A DNA stretch of 64,000 bases from Platerodrilus igneus (Eukaryota > Arthropoda > Insecta > Coleoptera > Lycidae). The DNA is taken from contig JARFIW010001256.1 of the NCBI GenBank assembly GCA_036346225.1, forward strand, positions 186,001 through 250,000, given 5' to 3'. Shown piece after piece: positions 24,888-36,682 of the stretch (position 1 is its first letter; each line of letters begins with the position of its first letter). The notes under the pieces are model-generated. The model was not told the origin of the DNA. It saw only the letters and a program-made list of their open reading frames with translations, and ran no database searches. Both the position numbers and the translations under genes were made by a program.

Positions 24888-26058
24888 AAAACGAGCTGGA
24901 GAAATACTAGGAGGAGATCAATTTGGGTTTAGGCCAAACAGTGGAATACGAGAGGCGATTTTAGCTCTGAAAGTGATAATGAGATGACAATAGAAAAATG
25001 AGAAAGCGTGTATATAAGGTTTGTAGATCTGGAAAAAGTATTCGACAATGTAAAATGGAAAAGAATGTTCAAAATACTCAAAAAAATTAGGATGAGTTAT
25101 AGGGATAAAACGTATAGTACATAGCTTATACAAAGAGCAAACGGCTGCAATAGAATTATATCAGGCAGGTAGAGAAGTAAATGTTAGGGAAAGGGGTAAG
25201 ACAGGGATATTCCTTATCCCCATTAATTTTTAATTTATACATAGAAGAGGCAATGAATACTGTTTAACGCAGGAACACATTTGGAATTACTATGCAGGGA
25301 CAAAAGATTGATATAGTTAAATTTGCAGATGATATAGCCGTATTAGCATGATGCAAGGAAGAGGTAAAAACAGTTTTTAATGTGGAAACCGTTCTAACAG
25401 AGAAGTACCGTATAAAAATTAACAAAAATAGAACTAAAATACTAGTAAACAAAGGAGGGAAAAATAAGTCCAAAACCAGAATATAAAAAAACGAGAACAT
25501 GCAAGAAGTTAAGGATTTCTGCTACCTGAAGCCAAATAAAGCAAAACGGTATAAGTGCAAAAGATATAAAACAAAGATTAGCACAAGGTCGTGCTGCATT
25601 TCACAAGAAAAACCAACTACTATGTTCAAAGACAATACACATAGAAACAAGAAAAAGATTATTGAAAGCATATGTGTAAAGCACAGCATTGTACAGCGGT
25701 GAAACTTGGACAGTAGGAGAAGAGGACAGGAAGAAATTAGAAGCCTTTGAAATGTGATGTTATAGACGTATGATGAAGATCTCCTAGTCAGACAAATTTA
25801 AGAACGAAGTGGCTATAGAAATGGTAGGGGAGGAGAAATATCTGAAAAACAGTAAAATACAGGAGAGATATAATCATAGTGCGCAATATATTAGAAGCTG
25901 AGATAGGAAAAAAGAGAGGTAGAGGTAGACCTACGTTAGACTAATGCACACAGATAGTTAAAGATGTAGGCTCTGAGAATTTCAGGGAAATGTTAAGATT
26001 AGCTCAGAATAGAAATCAATGGAGGTACGCATTCAACCTGTTTCAAGTCAGAAAATTT
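24888..26058 (+). pseudogene. RTE LINE fragment I, reverse transcriptase to 3' end
   Basis: In broken frames it reads GGDQFGFRPN, then FVDLEKVFDNVKWKRM, QGYSLSPLIFNLYIEEAMN and FADDIAVL (here interrupted by a stop), then the C-terminal block ending in FRLAQNRNQW-like sequence. This is the RT domain of an RTE-clade, APE-type LINE from the fingers to the 3' end. The numerous frameshifts and stops show an old copy. The 3' end lies near 26058, and a head-tail unit starts immediately after. Confidence 0.85.
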
Positions 26059-26069
26059 AATGACGAAAA

Positions 26070-27315
26070 AAATAATTGCTTGCTTAAACCTGAGGCTTAT
26101 TATAAGCAATCTAGGTGTTGGTTTTGCAATATTCTTAACTAATGTTGATTGTGTGAAAGGATTTATTGAAAAACTAATAATTTGGCAAATGTCCAAATAT
26201 TGGGAAACCTTAGCCACAGGTTGCTTAACCCCATTCACACACTTTACATGTATTTTTCTATTGCTCCATCCGAAGGTACTACATTGGCCGTTCATTTACA
26301 TTTCCAATACTCCACCCGAAGGTAATACATTAGCCAGGAGGCGAGTTTTTTGTTGCCTGGAAATTTAGAATTTTGCCGAACCCTTGCCGTTCCAGGTAAG
26401 GTAGGGATCTTTAACGTGCGTGACAACACTCACACACGGAGCCTCAATTTAACCTCTCATCCGAACGAGGGCGTAATTTTTGTGAAAAATGCCCACCTGC
26501 CATTTTTCAAGCAGTCGGCCGTGTCGGGATTCGAACGCAGGACCTTGGGATCCGTAGTCTTACGCTTACTACATTGATCCACGGCGACGCCCGGTACTAC
26601 ATTGTCCAGGAAACGGGTATTTTTTTTCCAAGCAAGGTAGGGATTTTTAACGTGCGTGACAACACTCACACACGGGACCTCCATTGTACCCTTCATCCGA
26701 ACGAGGTCGTATTTGTGAAAAATGCTCGCCTAACATTTTTCAAGCGTCGGGATTCGAACCCGAGACCTTGGACCCCTTCACACACCACTGAATATCGGTG
26801 AAATAGGGTGTATATTTAGAAAACAATAGAAGGGAACCGAGCTGTGTCTAACAATATGGAGTAGCGGCTACGTTCAAAGATAACAAATATAGAAACAGGA
26901 AAAAATTATTAAAAGCATATGTGTGGAGTACAGTAGTAGAAGCAGACAGGAAAAAAGTAGAACCCTTTTGGAAGGTGGTATTTCAGATGTATGACGATGA
27001 TAGCATAGACAGACAAAGTTATTAACAAACAGGTTTTAAAAATAATAGTGGAGGAAAGATACCTATGGAATACAAAATAGATAAATAGGACAGGACACGT
27101 TCTAAGGCAATTGGGGAGTAGTGTGGGATGTATTGCAAGCAGAGATAGGAAAAAAGTGAGGTAAGATTATACCTAAATCGGACTATTTCACGCAGATGGT
27201 GAAAGTTGAAGGCAGTAGGAATTTCAGAGAAACGTATAGGTTAGCTTAGAATAGGCAGCAACGCAGGTACGCGTCCAACCAGTTCCAGGACTAAAGACTT
27301 GATGATGATGATAAA
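26070..27315 (+). mobile_element. Head-RTE-tail chimeric retroelement, unit 3, split by SINEs
   Basis: The head begins near CTTAAACCTGAGGCTTATTA and is interrupted after CCCCATTCACACAC (26229-26242). It resumes at 26773 with CCCCTTCACACAC and continues CACTGAATATCGGTGAAATA. The RTE tail then runs to TTGATGATGATGATAAAG near 27312. The repeated 13-14 bases mark a target duplication of the inserted SINEs. Removing them gives a unit of the same plan as 1-650. Confidence 0.65.
26243..26772 (-). mobile_element. tRNA-derived SINE insertion, two tandem copies, minus strand
   Basis: On the minus strand there is a tRNA-like head at about 26595-26520. A B-box match CGTTCGAATCC is at 26537-26527 and an A-box-like GTGGATCAATGTAGTAAG lies upstream. 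A unique body follows (GTTGTCACGCACGTTAAAGA, then GGTAGTACCTTCGG-like words). A second copy (B box GGTTCGAATCCC at 26760-26749) precedes it and is head-truncated. The block is flanked by a 13-14-bp duplication, so it arrived as one insertion or grew after it. The open frames across it are not genes. Confidence 0.75.
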
Positions 27316-28160
27316 GACTGGAATAATATATAGAATTAACAGATTTCAATTCCACCTATTCTATGTAATGGATAACATCATTGCTAATGAAACTAAAGCA
27401 GCATATACTTTAGACAAAATTATAAATTATTATTATATTTTAATTGTATTAAGTGTACGTCAAGTCTGAGAACTTAAATTTATTTATATTTAAGCAAATT
27501 CAGAAATAAAAGGTAGAAGAAACGTATAAGAGAATAGCTATAACAAAACCGACAAGCTTACTTAGCTGAAACATGGCAATCAGCTTTAAGCAAAATGATA
27601 TGTTACAACGCCTTTTCGAAGAAGTTAGAACATCAAAAATGTGTTTTACGTACAAGAATCTCGATTATTTTTTGATTGAGATACAGACTTTATTAAAGTT
27701 GCGCGAAATTTGGGCGTTCCAAGAAATTCTGACCCATTTTGATCTTTAATAACTTTTTACAGGGAAAAGATAGAAGGTTGCGGCATTCACTAGTCGATTT
27801 ATTTATTTTGTAAGTTTTTTGCGGACTATAATTTCCATTGTACAGCACCGACGATTTTCAATAATAAAATGTTTTTATCACGTACTGGATGTTGCATTTA
27901 CAATAATTTATATTTGTTACTACTCGAGACGTGATTTTAAGCCTCATATTGTACAGCAAATGAAGTATTGACAATATCTATGTTTTTATTCTGTTTGGTA
28001 TTTTATTGTTTTAATGAAGGACCGAAAAACAATTTTCAATAACAGATAAAGTAGTTGTTTGGATAGTTGTTTTTATATACATTTTTTAAGCTTGAATTGT
28101 CTTTATCGATCGTTTACTAAGTGAAAAAAAAATAAGTCCTACAAAATAAATAAATACATA
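27316..28160. other. No recognised feature
   Basis: AT-rich spacer between the retroelement tail and RTE copy II. No coding motif or repeat was recognised. Confidence 0.5.
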
Positions 28161-28172
28161 TTGAGTGTATTA

Positions 28173-31120
28173 TCTTGTCCGGAGGTAATATACCCTCTCA
28201 TTCTGATCTCCGGGAGGGGTACTTGGGGCTCGTCATCATAAGAATTTAAAACAATAGTTCGATTTAGTGATAGGGACTTGTAATGTAAGGTCATTACTTA
28301 GAGTAGATAAGTTAACAAATTTATTAGTCGAAATGAGAAAGGGAAAGCTGGACATTTTAGGTATTAGTGAGGTGAGATGGCCAGATAGTAATGACTTTTG
28401 GAAAGATAATTATAGAATAATTACAACTTCTTCAACTAATGGCCAGGCAAGGGTAGGAATAATGTTAGGTAAAAGATGAGGACGTAAAATTAAAGAGTAC
28501 TTACAATTTAGTGATAGAATAATTATGGTTAGATTGAGTACAATACATACAGACACTGTTTTAGTACAGGTTTACAAGCCAACAACTCAGTACGAGGATG
28601 AGGAAGTAGAAAAGGTATACGAGGATATAATTAGTATAGTGAAAAAAGTAAAGGGAGATGAGAACCTAATAGTTATGAGCGATTTTAATACGTCAGTGGG
28701 AGAAGGTAGTGGGGGAAAAATAGTAGGAAAATTTGGGTATAGCAAACGAAATGATAGAGGAGAAAGATTAGTTGAGTTTTGCCAGGAACATAGATTAGTA
28801 ACTGTAAACACCCTATTTGAACAACATGTTAGGAGAAGATATACCTGGAAAGCGCCAGGTGATAGGACTAGATACCAAATAGATTATATTTTAGTTAAAC
28901 AAAGATTTAGAAACCAAGTTAAAAACTGTCGTAGTTATCTAAGGGCTGACATAGATAACGATCATAACTTGGTTAAAATGAAGTGCAAGTTAAAATTCAA
29001 AAAATTGAGAAAGGTTAAAAGAGAGGGATGGAATCTAGGTAAGCTTAATAATAGTGAGGTAAAAGAAAAATATAAACAAGTATTAGATAATAAGATCAAA
29101 GATATAGCTACAGGAGGGAACGTAGAGAATAGATAGAAAGAAATAAAAGCGCTGTACATGATACAGCAACACAGACTATAGGTAAGAAAAAAATAGAAGC
29201 GAGAAAACCGTGGGTAACAAAAAAGATATTAGATTTAATAGAGAATAGAAGAAAGCTTAAACCTTTCAGAGAATTGGATAGTGAAAGCAAGCAAAAATAT
29301 AATAGCGATAGAAATAAGATAGTACATGAGTGTAGAAAATCTAGAAATAAATGGACGGAGGAGAATTGTAAGGGAATACAAAATGATTTGAAAGTAGGTA
29401 AGGCAGACAGGGCTTACAGGACAGTTAAAAAGTTTTTCGGAGAAGATAGGAAAAAATATAATGGTATTAAAGACGAGAATAATGAGCTTCTAATAATTAA
29501 AGCTGAGGTAGCAGATAGATGGAAGACATATTTAGAAGATTTATATAAGGGAGGCGATATGGATAAGTTAGAGAACGACCAAGAAGAGAATGTAGAAATA
29601 GGGTTCTCAATATTAAGAGAGGAATTTGATAGAGCTGTTAGGAATCTTAAAATAAATAAGGCGCCAGGGATAAACGATATACCCGCAGAATTAATAAAAT
29701 ATGCAAGTCAGAAAACTTTAGACAGATTATATGAACTAGTAAAAGTAATATATGACACAGGTGAAGTCCCAATAAATTTCGAAAAAATATTATTATCCTA
29801 AGCCCAAAAAAGTCAGGGGCTAATAGGTGTGAGAATTTTAGAACGGTTAGTTTAACTTTCCACGCTTCCAAAATACTAACAATAATAATTAATAATAGAG
29901 TAGAAGCTTTGACTGAGAATTATTTAGGCGAAGACCAATATGGTTTTCGGAAAGACAGAGGGACTAGTGAACCGATATTAATGATTAGGGTAATTATCAA
30001 AAAAAGGTTACAAAAAGAAAAAGACTCATTTCGCGTTTGTAGATTTAGAAAAAGCATTTGACAGGGTTAATCGGATTGTTATGTTCAGGGTTTTGCGAAA
30101 AATAAGAATCTCTACTAGGGATAGAAAAATTATTTACAGTCTATATAAAAACCAAAGCGTAGTAATTAGATTTGATGAAATAGAAAAGGAAGCTAAGATT
30201 AGAAATGGTGTTAGACAGGGCTGTATACTATCTCCCTTGATTTTTAATGTTTATATTGAGGAAGCTTTAGACTTAGCTATAGAGAAAAAAGAGATAGGTA
30301 TTAGTGTAAAGAGACAGAAAATGGACATGTTACGTTTTGCAGATGATATAGCCATTATAGCAGAGTCTAAAAAAGAGTTAGGAAAGTTTTTAAATATTTT
30401 AGATGAGATACTACAGAGTAACTATAGTATGAGAATTAACTCAGGAAAGACAAAAATAATAACAAGTGAATTACAGCCTAGTTCTAAACCAAAATTAAAA
30501 ATAGGTAATACCGAGTTAGAGGAGGTAGATGAATTTTGCTATTTAGGTAGTATAATTACAAAGGACGGACGCAGCAGAAGGGATATAGTAACTAGAATAG
30601 CTCAAGCTAGAAAAATGTTTTTACAAAAGAAAAACTTACTAATAGCAAATAGTATTAGTTTAGATAATAGAAATAGTTTCTTAAAGTCGTACGTATGGAG
30701 CGTTCTATTATACGGTAGTGAGACTTGGACAATTAAAGAGGTAGATAAGAAAAAGATAGAAGATTTTGAAACTTGATGTTATAGGAGAATGTTAAAGATT
30801 AGTTGGACAGATAGAGTAACAAATGAAGAAGTTTATAGAAGGATAGGTGAAGAACCCTGTATGTGGAAACAATTAAAGGTCAGGAAAGATAGAACGATAG
30901 GGCAACAGTTAAGACATGAGGATCTATTTAGTAAGGTCTTAGATTATAGACTACTAAATAAAAATAGAGTAGGAAGGCCTAGACAAAGCTATATTAGTCA
31001 AATTATTAGAGATTTAGGTTATGAAGGGTATGTTGAACTTTTTAGATTAGCACAGAATAGAAAAGAAGTTAGAGCTGCGTCAAACCGACCTTAAGTAAGG
31101 TCGCAAACAAAATGATGTTG
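28173..31120 (+). mobile_element. RTE-clade LINE copy II, nearly complete
   Basis: A 2948-bp insertion flanked by a perfect 12-bp target duplication TTGAGTGTATTA (28161-28172 and 31121-31132). It starts with a short 5' region ending CTCCGGGAGGGG, as in copy IV at about 54185. It carries one long APE-RT coding region and ends with AAAATGATGTTG, an RTE-style ATGATG-like tail. It is the best preserved LINE of the window and has drifted from the other copies, so it probably represents a second subfamily. Confidence 0.9.
28267..31094 (+). pseudogene. RTE LINE polyprotein (endonuclease plus reverse transcriptase), five lesions
   Basis: The protein would cleave target DNA and copy its own RNA at the nick. 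The APE-type endonuclease begins TCNVRSLLRVDKL, with LDILGISEVRWP (catalytic Glu), a GDFN-like SDFN, RYQIDYILV and NDHNLV (catalytic Asp/His). The RT has GEDQYGFRKDRGT, the VDLEKAFDRVNR motif, RQGCILSPLIFNVY and FADDIAII (catalytic Asp pair). The C-terminus has LYGSETW and GRPRQSYISQI. Lesions are stops at 28477 and about 30774 (Trp to TGA) and frameshifts near 29133, 29785 and 30018. Such proteins are often labelled 'craniofacial development protein 2-like' in insects. The few lesions over roughly 940 codons suggest moderate age. Confidence 0.9.
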
Positions 31121-31132
31121 TTGAGTGTATTA

Positions 31133-32060
31133 CAATTTACTTCATCGCTTGATGGTATCAGGCAGGACACGATACATTTACTCTACATATATCAAAGGTC
31201 ATAGTAATAAAGTAACGAAGAATATTGTTATGTTTTTAAAAATCAAAAATGCAAAGCAGTGTGTTATGTGCCGGAAAAAATCTAACCGCGTATGCAGACA
31301 TCTCTTGTATTTGAAAATATTTTTTTAGATTTTTGCAGACAAATTTTAAGGATTTATATTACTCGTTCATCTCAAGATGAATCTCCCCGAATGCAGTGTA
31401 TTATGTACCAGGATGTACCAACATTATGGATAGTGATTGCGTTCTGATGTACCAAAACGAACAAGAAGAAAAACAAGAAGGCAATATCTATTCTAACCTT
31501 TAACATATTAATTTACGCAACTAAAATGTTTTCTTGCGCTTGCAATCTAAACGCTTATCGCGACTAATGTGAAATTCCACAATTACAAGAAAAAGTACGA
31601 ACGTTCATCAAATATCTTTGAAGTGACGTGAATGTGATTGCATTTGTTTTGTATAGATACATATAGGCTTTGATCATTTTTACACTACGAAAAAATTGAA
31701 ATATCTTACAGTTTATTACATAAATGAAGATTATATTTGTAAGTAAAATTTAACTAATTATAAATTTAACATGTCTCCGTGGATTTAAACGCACTGCTCA
31801 CAATCATTCGTAACACATTCTATAAAATCATATGAGCAGAAATCTACTTATATATTTTTCTTTGTAAAAGTAAAAGTACAAAATTAGTAAAATGTATCAG
31901 TATTTTTTTTTCATGTGAAAAACCAACCCAAAGCTGAGAAAATTAAATTTTAAAATATTTAACATTTACCGTGTGTAACATTTCTAGTAAGATAAGCGTA
32001 TTATAGTATTTTCAAATAGTAAGTTGCCTAATAATAAATCCAATATAAAAAAACAAGTTT
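31133..32060. other. No recognised feature
   Basis: AT-rich spacer downstream of RTE copy II. No gene or repeat recognised. Confidence 0.5.
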
Positions 32061-32067
32061 CTAACGG

Positions 32068-34050
32068 ATGTTAAAAATATCAGTTGAAAAAAGTTTTTAT
32101 TGTATTTTAATTCATGGTAAAAAAGAAAATAATGAAAGAAGTATGAAGGAAATGAGTGACAAATTTAATAAAAATACTCAGGAGTTGCGAGTGAAATTTG
32201 GAGAGAATCTAGTAAAATTGGAGGAAAGTTCAAGATTAGAAAGTGACAAGAAATTTAAAGAAATGAATGAAAAGTTAACTTCAGGCTTAAAAAGTCGAAC
32301 AAAACCGCAAACGAAATGAAATTTGAAATTAGATCGAAAGGTGTTACAGATTATAGAGGATATGGATAACTTAAAAAAGGAAATTGTGCAAATAAAAGCA
32401 AATCAGAAAGCACGCGAGAAAGAAACAAGTGGAAAAATTAAAAATTTAAATCAAAAGGTTAACTAAATCGAGGAAAATTATCAAGCTGGATTAAAAACAT
32501 TTAGAAATGATTTGGGAAAATCTTAAAACAGACGTGGGCACTAAGTTTGAAAATTTTCAAATAATGTGAAAACTTTAATACAGGGCAATTGGGATGAGCA
32601 AACTAAATTAAATATCGTGAGATCCATGTTAAAAGGTAGTGCGAAAACTTGGTTTAGACTAATTGAGAGCGATCTAAGTTACTTTAGTCTTTGAAGTTAA
32701 ATTTTTAAAACATTTGCATAATCAACAATTTAAAGTCAGAAATAATTTACTTATGGGCAAATACGGTAGTGATTCTGGCATGATAAGAGAGTCATATGCC
32801 ATAATGAAATTTAGTGTTGTGAAATAAATTGATCTTCCTTTAGAGAACAAACAAATTATCAAGTATTTAGCGGGATACTTCAAAACAAAGGTGAGGCAAT
32901 GCATTGCCTTACAAAACATCGTAGACAGAGACGTATTTTAGGAGCTTCTTCAACGGTATGATGAGATGGGTGAACCACGGAGGATGGAGACCAGACCAAA
33001 GAGCCAACCCATAAACTTCTGTAGATACCAAAGAAGTAGTGGACCGGATAGATACAATGGCAAAACATTCGATAGGGGGAATGTTGATAGAAGCAACTGG
33101 GACCAGAATAATACCATCAGGGAAGAGACGGGGAAGGTAGAATAATAAATCCCGTAGCATTGAGAATAGAACCGTAATCCAACGAAGAAAAAAAGTGAAA
33201 ATTCATATACATATGACACAAACACAACAATAATAGAACATATTCTGAGGTGGTGAACAGACCAGGACTGTCAACGACTAGGTGGGATTTTCAAAAAAAG
33301 GCAAACCGAACGCAACCCTTACAAATTAACCAGTCGAACATCAACGAGAATTTATAAAATTTAATTTAGAAAATAATCAAAATGTAAATAAAAACTTAAT
33401 ACGTATGTTAAATATAAATATAGAAGATACAATTTTTAAAATACTTATAGATACGAGAGCTGAAGTATCGGTAATTTCGGAGAATTTTATTAAAAACAAC
33501 GTACAAAAATTAAATAACGAATTGATAACCATAAAGAAACGCAACTTTGTAGCATCAAACAACAGAAAGTTTGCAAGTATAAATAGCATGGCAATCCTAA
33601 GATGTGAATTGGGCAATATATAATTTCAACAAAAATTCATGGTTGTACCGGGATTAAGAATTGATGTGATTATAAGAATGAATTTAATTGATAAATTTAA
33701 GTTGGTAATAGATGCAACGGGGAAGAGGATTATATGTGAAAAAGAATATTTTAAATGGAATGATGAAGTAGATATTGAAGTCGAGAAAGACCGCATTTGT
33801 TTGGATTTATGAGATGTATATGAAGAAGTAAATGAAGGAGATAAAAAAGTAAGTGAAGTTAAGGAAGAAGTTAATGAAATAAAGACGAAATAAAGAAGAT
33901 ACAGGAAGAAGCAAAGGACGTACAGTTAAGATGTATTAAGGCTCAGGTAATGTACAAGAGAAAGTAGAGTTAGTTTTGTTTGAATATTTTGAAGATGCTG
34001 AGTTGCAAAATTAAAATTTAAATATTTCCACAAAATAAGAAGTTAAAATG
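32068..34050 (+). pseudogene. LTR-retroelement gag and protease remnant
   Basis: 32068-32520 encodes a lysine/glutamate-rich coiled coil (KEMSDKFNKNTQELRVKF and similar). It is followed by a gag core with TKLNIVRSMLKGSAKTWFR and, in shifted frames, further capsid-like sequence to about 32950. At 33405-33800 an aspartic protease reads FKILIDTRAEVSVISENF; retropepsins have DTGA, so the Gly of the active-site triad is Arg here. This order is typical of Ty3/gypsy-type elements. No RT, RNase H or integrase follows, and no LTRs were found. Many stops show it is dead. Up to 34803 only low-complexity charged frames follow. Confidence 0.7.
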
Positions 34051-34803
34051 GAAAAATTTGATAAAGATTAAATTAAAAATAAAGTGAATGAAGGTGATAA
34101 AGATTTAAATAAGGGTATCGATGATAAAATTTTAAATGAGTTTGGGAAAAATTATAATCAGGGTATCAGTGAAAAAATTTTTTGATAAGAGTATCTGTGA
34201 GAAATCTATTACTTATTTTGTAAATCATGTAATTGTTATAAAAAGAAGCTATGTTTAGGAGAATTTAAATTCAAATGTGAAGGATATATATCACCGTAAT
34301 GATAAAAAGTTTAATTTTCCAACTTCAGTCGATAGTATTTTTGCGTGATTTGGTAATAGGAAGGTGTTAACGAAGATTAATTTAAATAATTCGTCTTTAG
34401 AGAGAAAGTATAAAGAGGACTTTCGGTAGATGGGTATATCTATAAATTGAAAGAAGTCCTTTTCTTTTGGTTTGTCTATGGACATAATAACAATATTAGT
34501 TTTAATAGGGAAACAACTTCAGAAAAGTTTATGCCACATTTTTTGTGAGATAGTGATATTTTATGGGAGATCTTTTTACAGTATTTTATGTATTTGGCAG
34601 GATTTCTTTTTAAACTTGATGAGACCGTGTGTAAATAGAAGCGAATAAGGAGTAAAGGAGGACTATTAGAGAATTCAGGTGATGAAAGGATAGAGTTGAG
34701 GGATGTTAAGTTGCAGTTGAGATATTGTGAAGTAAACGAGTTATTGGAGAGAAAATGATTATGTGTGTGTATTATAAATCTAATAAAAATATTTATATAT
34801 ATA
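34051..34803. other. Unresolved DNA between gag-protease remnant and mariner element
   Basis: Short lysine/asparagine-rich frames without recognisable motif. It could be the decayed continuation of the retroelement, but nothing in it shows RT or envelope features. Confidence 0.4.
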
Positions 34804-35538
34804 CAGTGTGTCCAAATTTCGAGTCTCTACATTGTGATTTCAGTTATTATAAGAGATAGAAATTGGGTTAAATGGGGAAAGATTTGGAGGAATCGAGGCC
34901 AGTTTTGTATCCGTTTACAAAATTGGTGTAAGTTGTCTGGTTTTGAAGATATTTGAAGAAAACTAAAAATGGCGGATTTTGTTTTTTGATAATAAAACAT
35001 GAATCATAAGTCGCACCATCACAAGACTTGCACATTATTAAGAAACTTTTCTAAAAGCAGTATTTTAGCATAAACAGAATCATTCGACTGTCTTTTGTTT
35101 TCGAGGAAACGCCCACAACTTTTGTTTTTCTTATGGCCGCTATTTTGAATATTAAGTGAATATTATGCGCCTTAAAATTACCTTTTCAAAAATATGCCAC
35201 ATGTCTATAAAAAAATGCAAAACTATCCTAAATTTTAAAAATAACTAAATTTGTATGTTGTTTAACGTTTGGTAATCCCAACAGGGCAAAAATTTGATTT
35301 CTACTTTATGGAAAGTACAATAAATATTTTATAATGTACACAAACAGCATTTGTCAAAAATTATTAATTATGGTGGTACTAGAGTTAAAATGATATCGTT
35401 TTATAATAGTAGGCGGTGGTATGTGACAAAACCAAACAATTGAATTACAGTTATATGTCAAACAAATTCTAAAATTTAGATAAACTTGTGTGTGTTGTAA
35501 GTTTTGGTGCCGGTGGTGCTGCATTTTTAATTTAAAAA

Positions 35539-36682
35539 ATGGCACATGTCTACAAGTTTTCGAATGAGGAAAAGTTTGATATGCTAAATACTTATTTACA
35601 ATCGTTTCGGAACGCTGATACGGCATCCGCCAGATATTTGGAATTGTATCCAGAAAGACGACAACCGCATAAAACATACTTCAGAAAAATTGTAATGAAT
35701 TTACTGAATTATGGTGCTTTTGAACAGACTAGGGAACAATACGACTTAAACAATAGGGAACGTGTTCTAAGCATTACTGAGGCGGTAACACGAAATCCAT
35801 CCACATCCGTAAGATCTGTAAGCCGTGAACTTAATATTCCAAAATCAACTGTTCATAATATTTTAAAAAAGGAAAAGTTTCATCCTTATAAACCTACTAT
35901 TGTCCAAGGCCTCAAAAGAGAAGATTTCGCCAGACGAATGCGTTTTTGTAATTGGTACATCCAAAAATGCGAGGAAGAACCGCACTTTCCAGAATTGATA
36001 ATATGGACAGACGAAACGCGGTTTACCAATTGCGGGGTATTCAATAAACATAACACGCATCACTGCAGCACTGAAAATCATCATCTGACGGCGCAACGCA
36101 AATTTCAAACGAGATATGGATTTAACGTTTGGTGTGGTATCTTAGGTAGTTAATTATGATATAAATATTTTAGTAAATTAACCAATGTAATTAATACTTT
36201 TATAGGTAATAATTTGATTGGACCCTTTTATTTTGTCAATAACCTCAATGGCGCCAGATATACGGAATTGTTAAGAGACCAAATAATTCCGGCTATTAGA
36301 GGACTTGTACCAAATGATGATGATTTTCGAAAACTATGGTTTCAGCAAGATGGTTGTCCAGTTCACAATTCCCGAGAAGTTAGCGCCCTTTAGCTGAACA
36401 TTTTGGCCAAAATATTATATGCAATAGTGGACCAATTATGTGGCCGGCAAGATCACCAGATCTTACACCACTTGATTTTTATTTATGGGGTTTTGCTAAA
36501 ATGAGGTATATGAGTTTGAACCGCCTCATAATATAAACGAACTGCAGGAAAGAGTCCGTGACATTCTTAACTCTATAAATAGGCGCACGTTAAGCAGAGT
36601 TGTACGGAAAGTTTTAATTAATTGTCGAATGTGCCGTGATGCAAACGGACAGCATTTTCAGCATCTACGGGAAGGAAATTAG
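35539..36682 (+). pseudogene. DUF4817/mariner-like transposase with probable 60-nt intron
   Basis: The first 60 residues (YKFSNEEKFDMLNTYL to YFRKIVMNLLNYGAF) match the DUF4817 helix-turn-helix region of insect transposases. A second HTH follows (VRSVSRELNIPKSTVHNIL). The first catalytic Asp is residue 158 in IIWTDETRF. After residue 202 there is GTAGTT...TATAG at 36146-36205; removing it restores the frame into NNLIGPFYF. The second Asp is in WFQQDGCPVHN. The third is the last Asp of SPDLTPLDFYLWG, so the triad is DDD with about 41 residues between the last two by my count. Frameshifts near 36388 and 36500 kill the gene. It ends HFQHLREGN. Confidence 0.85.
36146..36205 (+). other. Predicted spliceosomal intron in the transposase
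   Basis: Starts GTAGTT, ends TTTTATAG and is very AT-rich. It carries an in-frame TAA and splits a Gly codon, and removing it joins the DDE domain in frame. Sixty nucleotides is a normal insect intron size. Confidence 0.65.

Noticed and set aside
26520..26595. Possible tRNA gene
   Set aside because: A- and B-box-like words are present, but no cloverleaf with a proper acceptor and anticodon stem could be drawn, and the segment continues into a repeated SINE body.
26350..26801. 75-79-codon frames on both strands
   Set aside because: They lie in tRNA-derived SINE sequence with B-box matches, so they are not genes.
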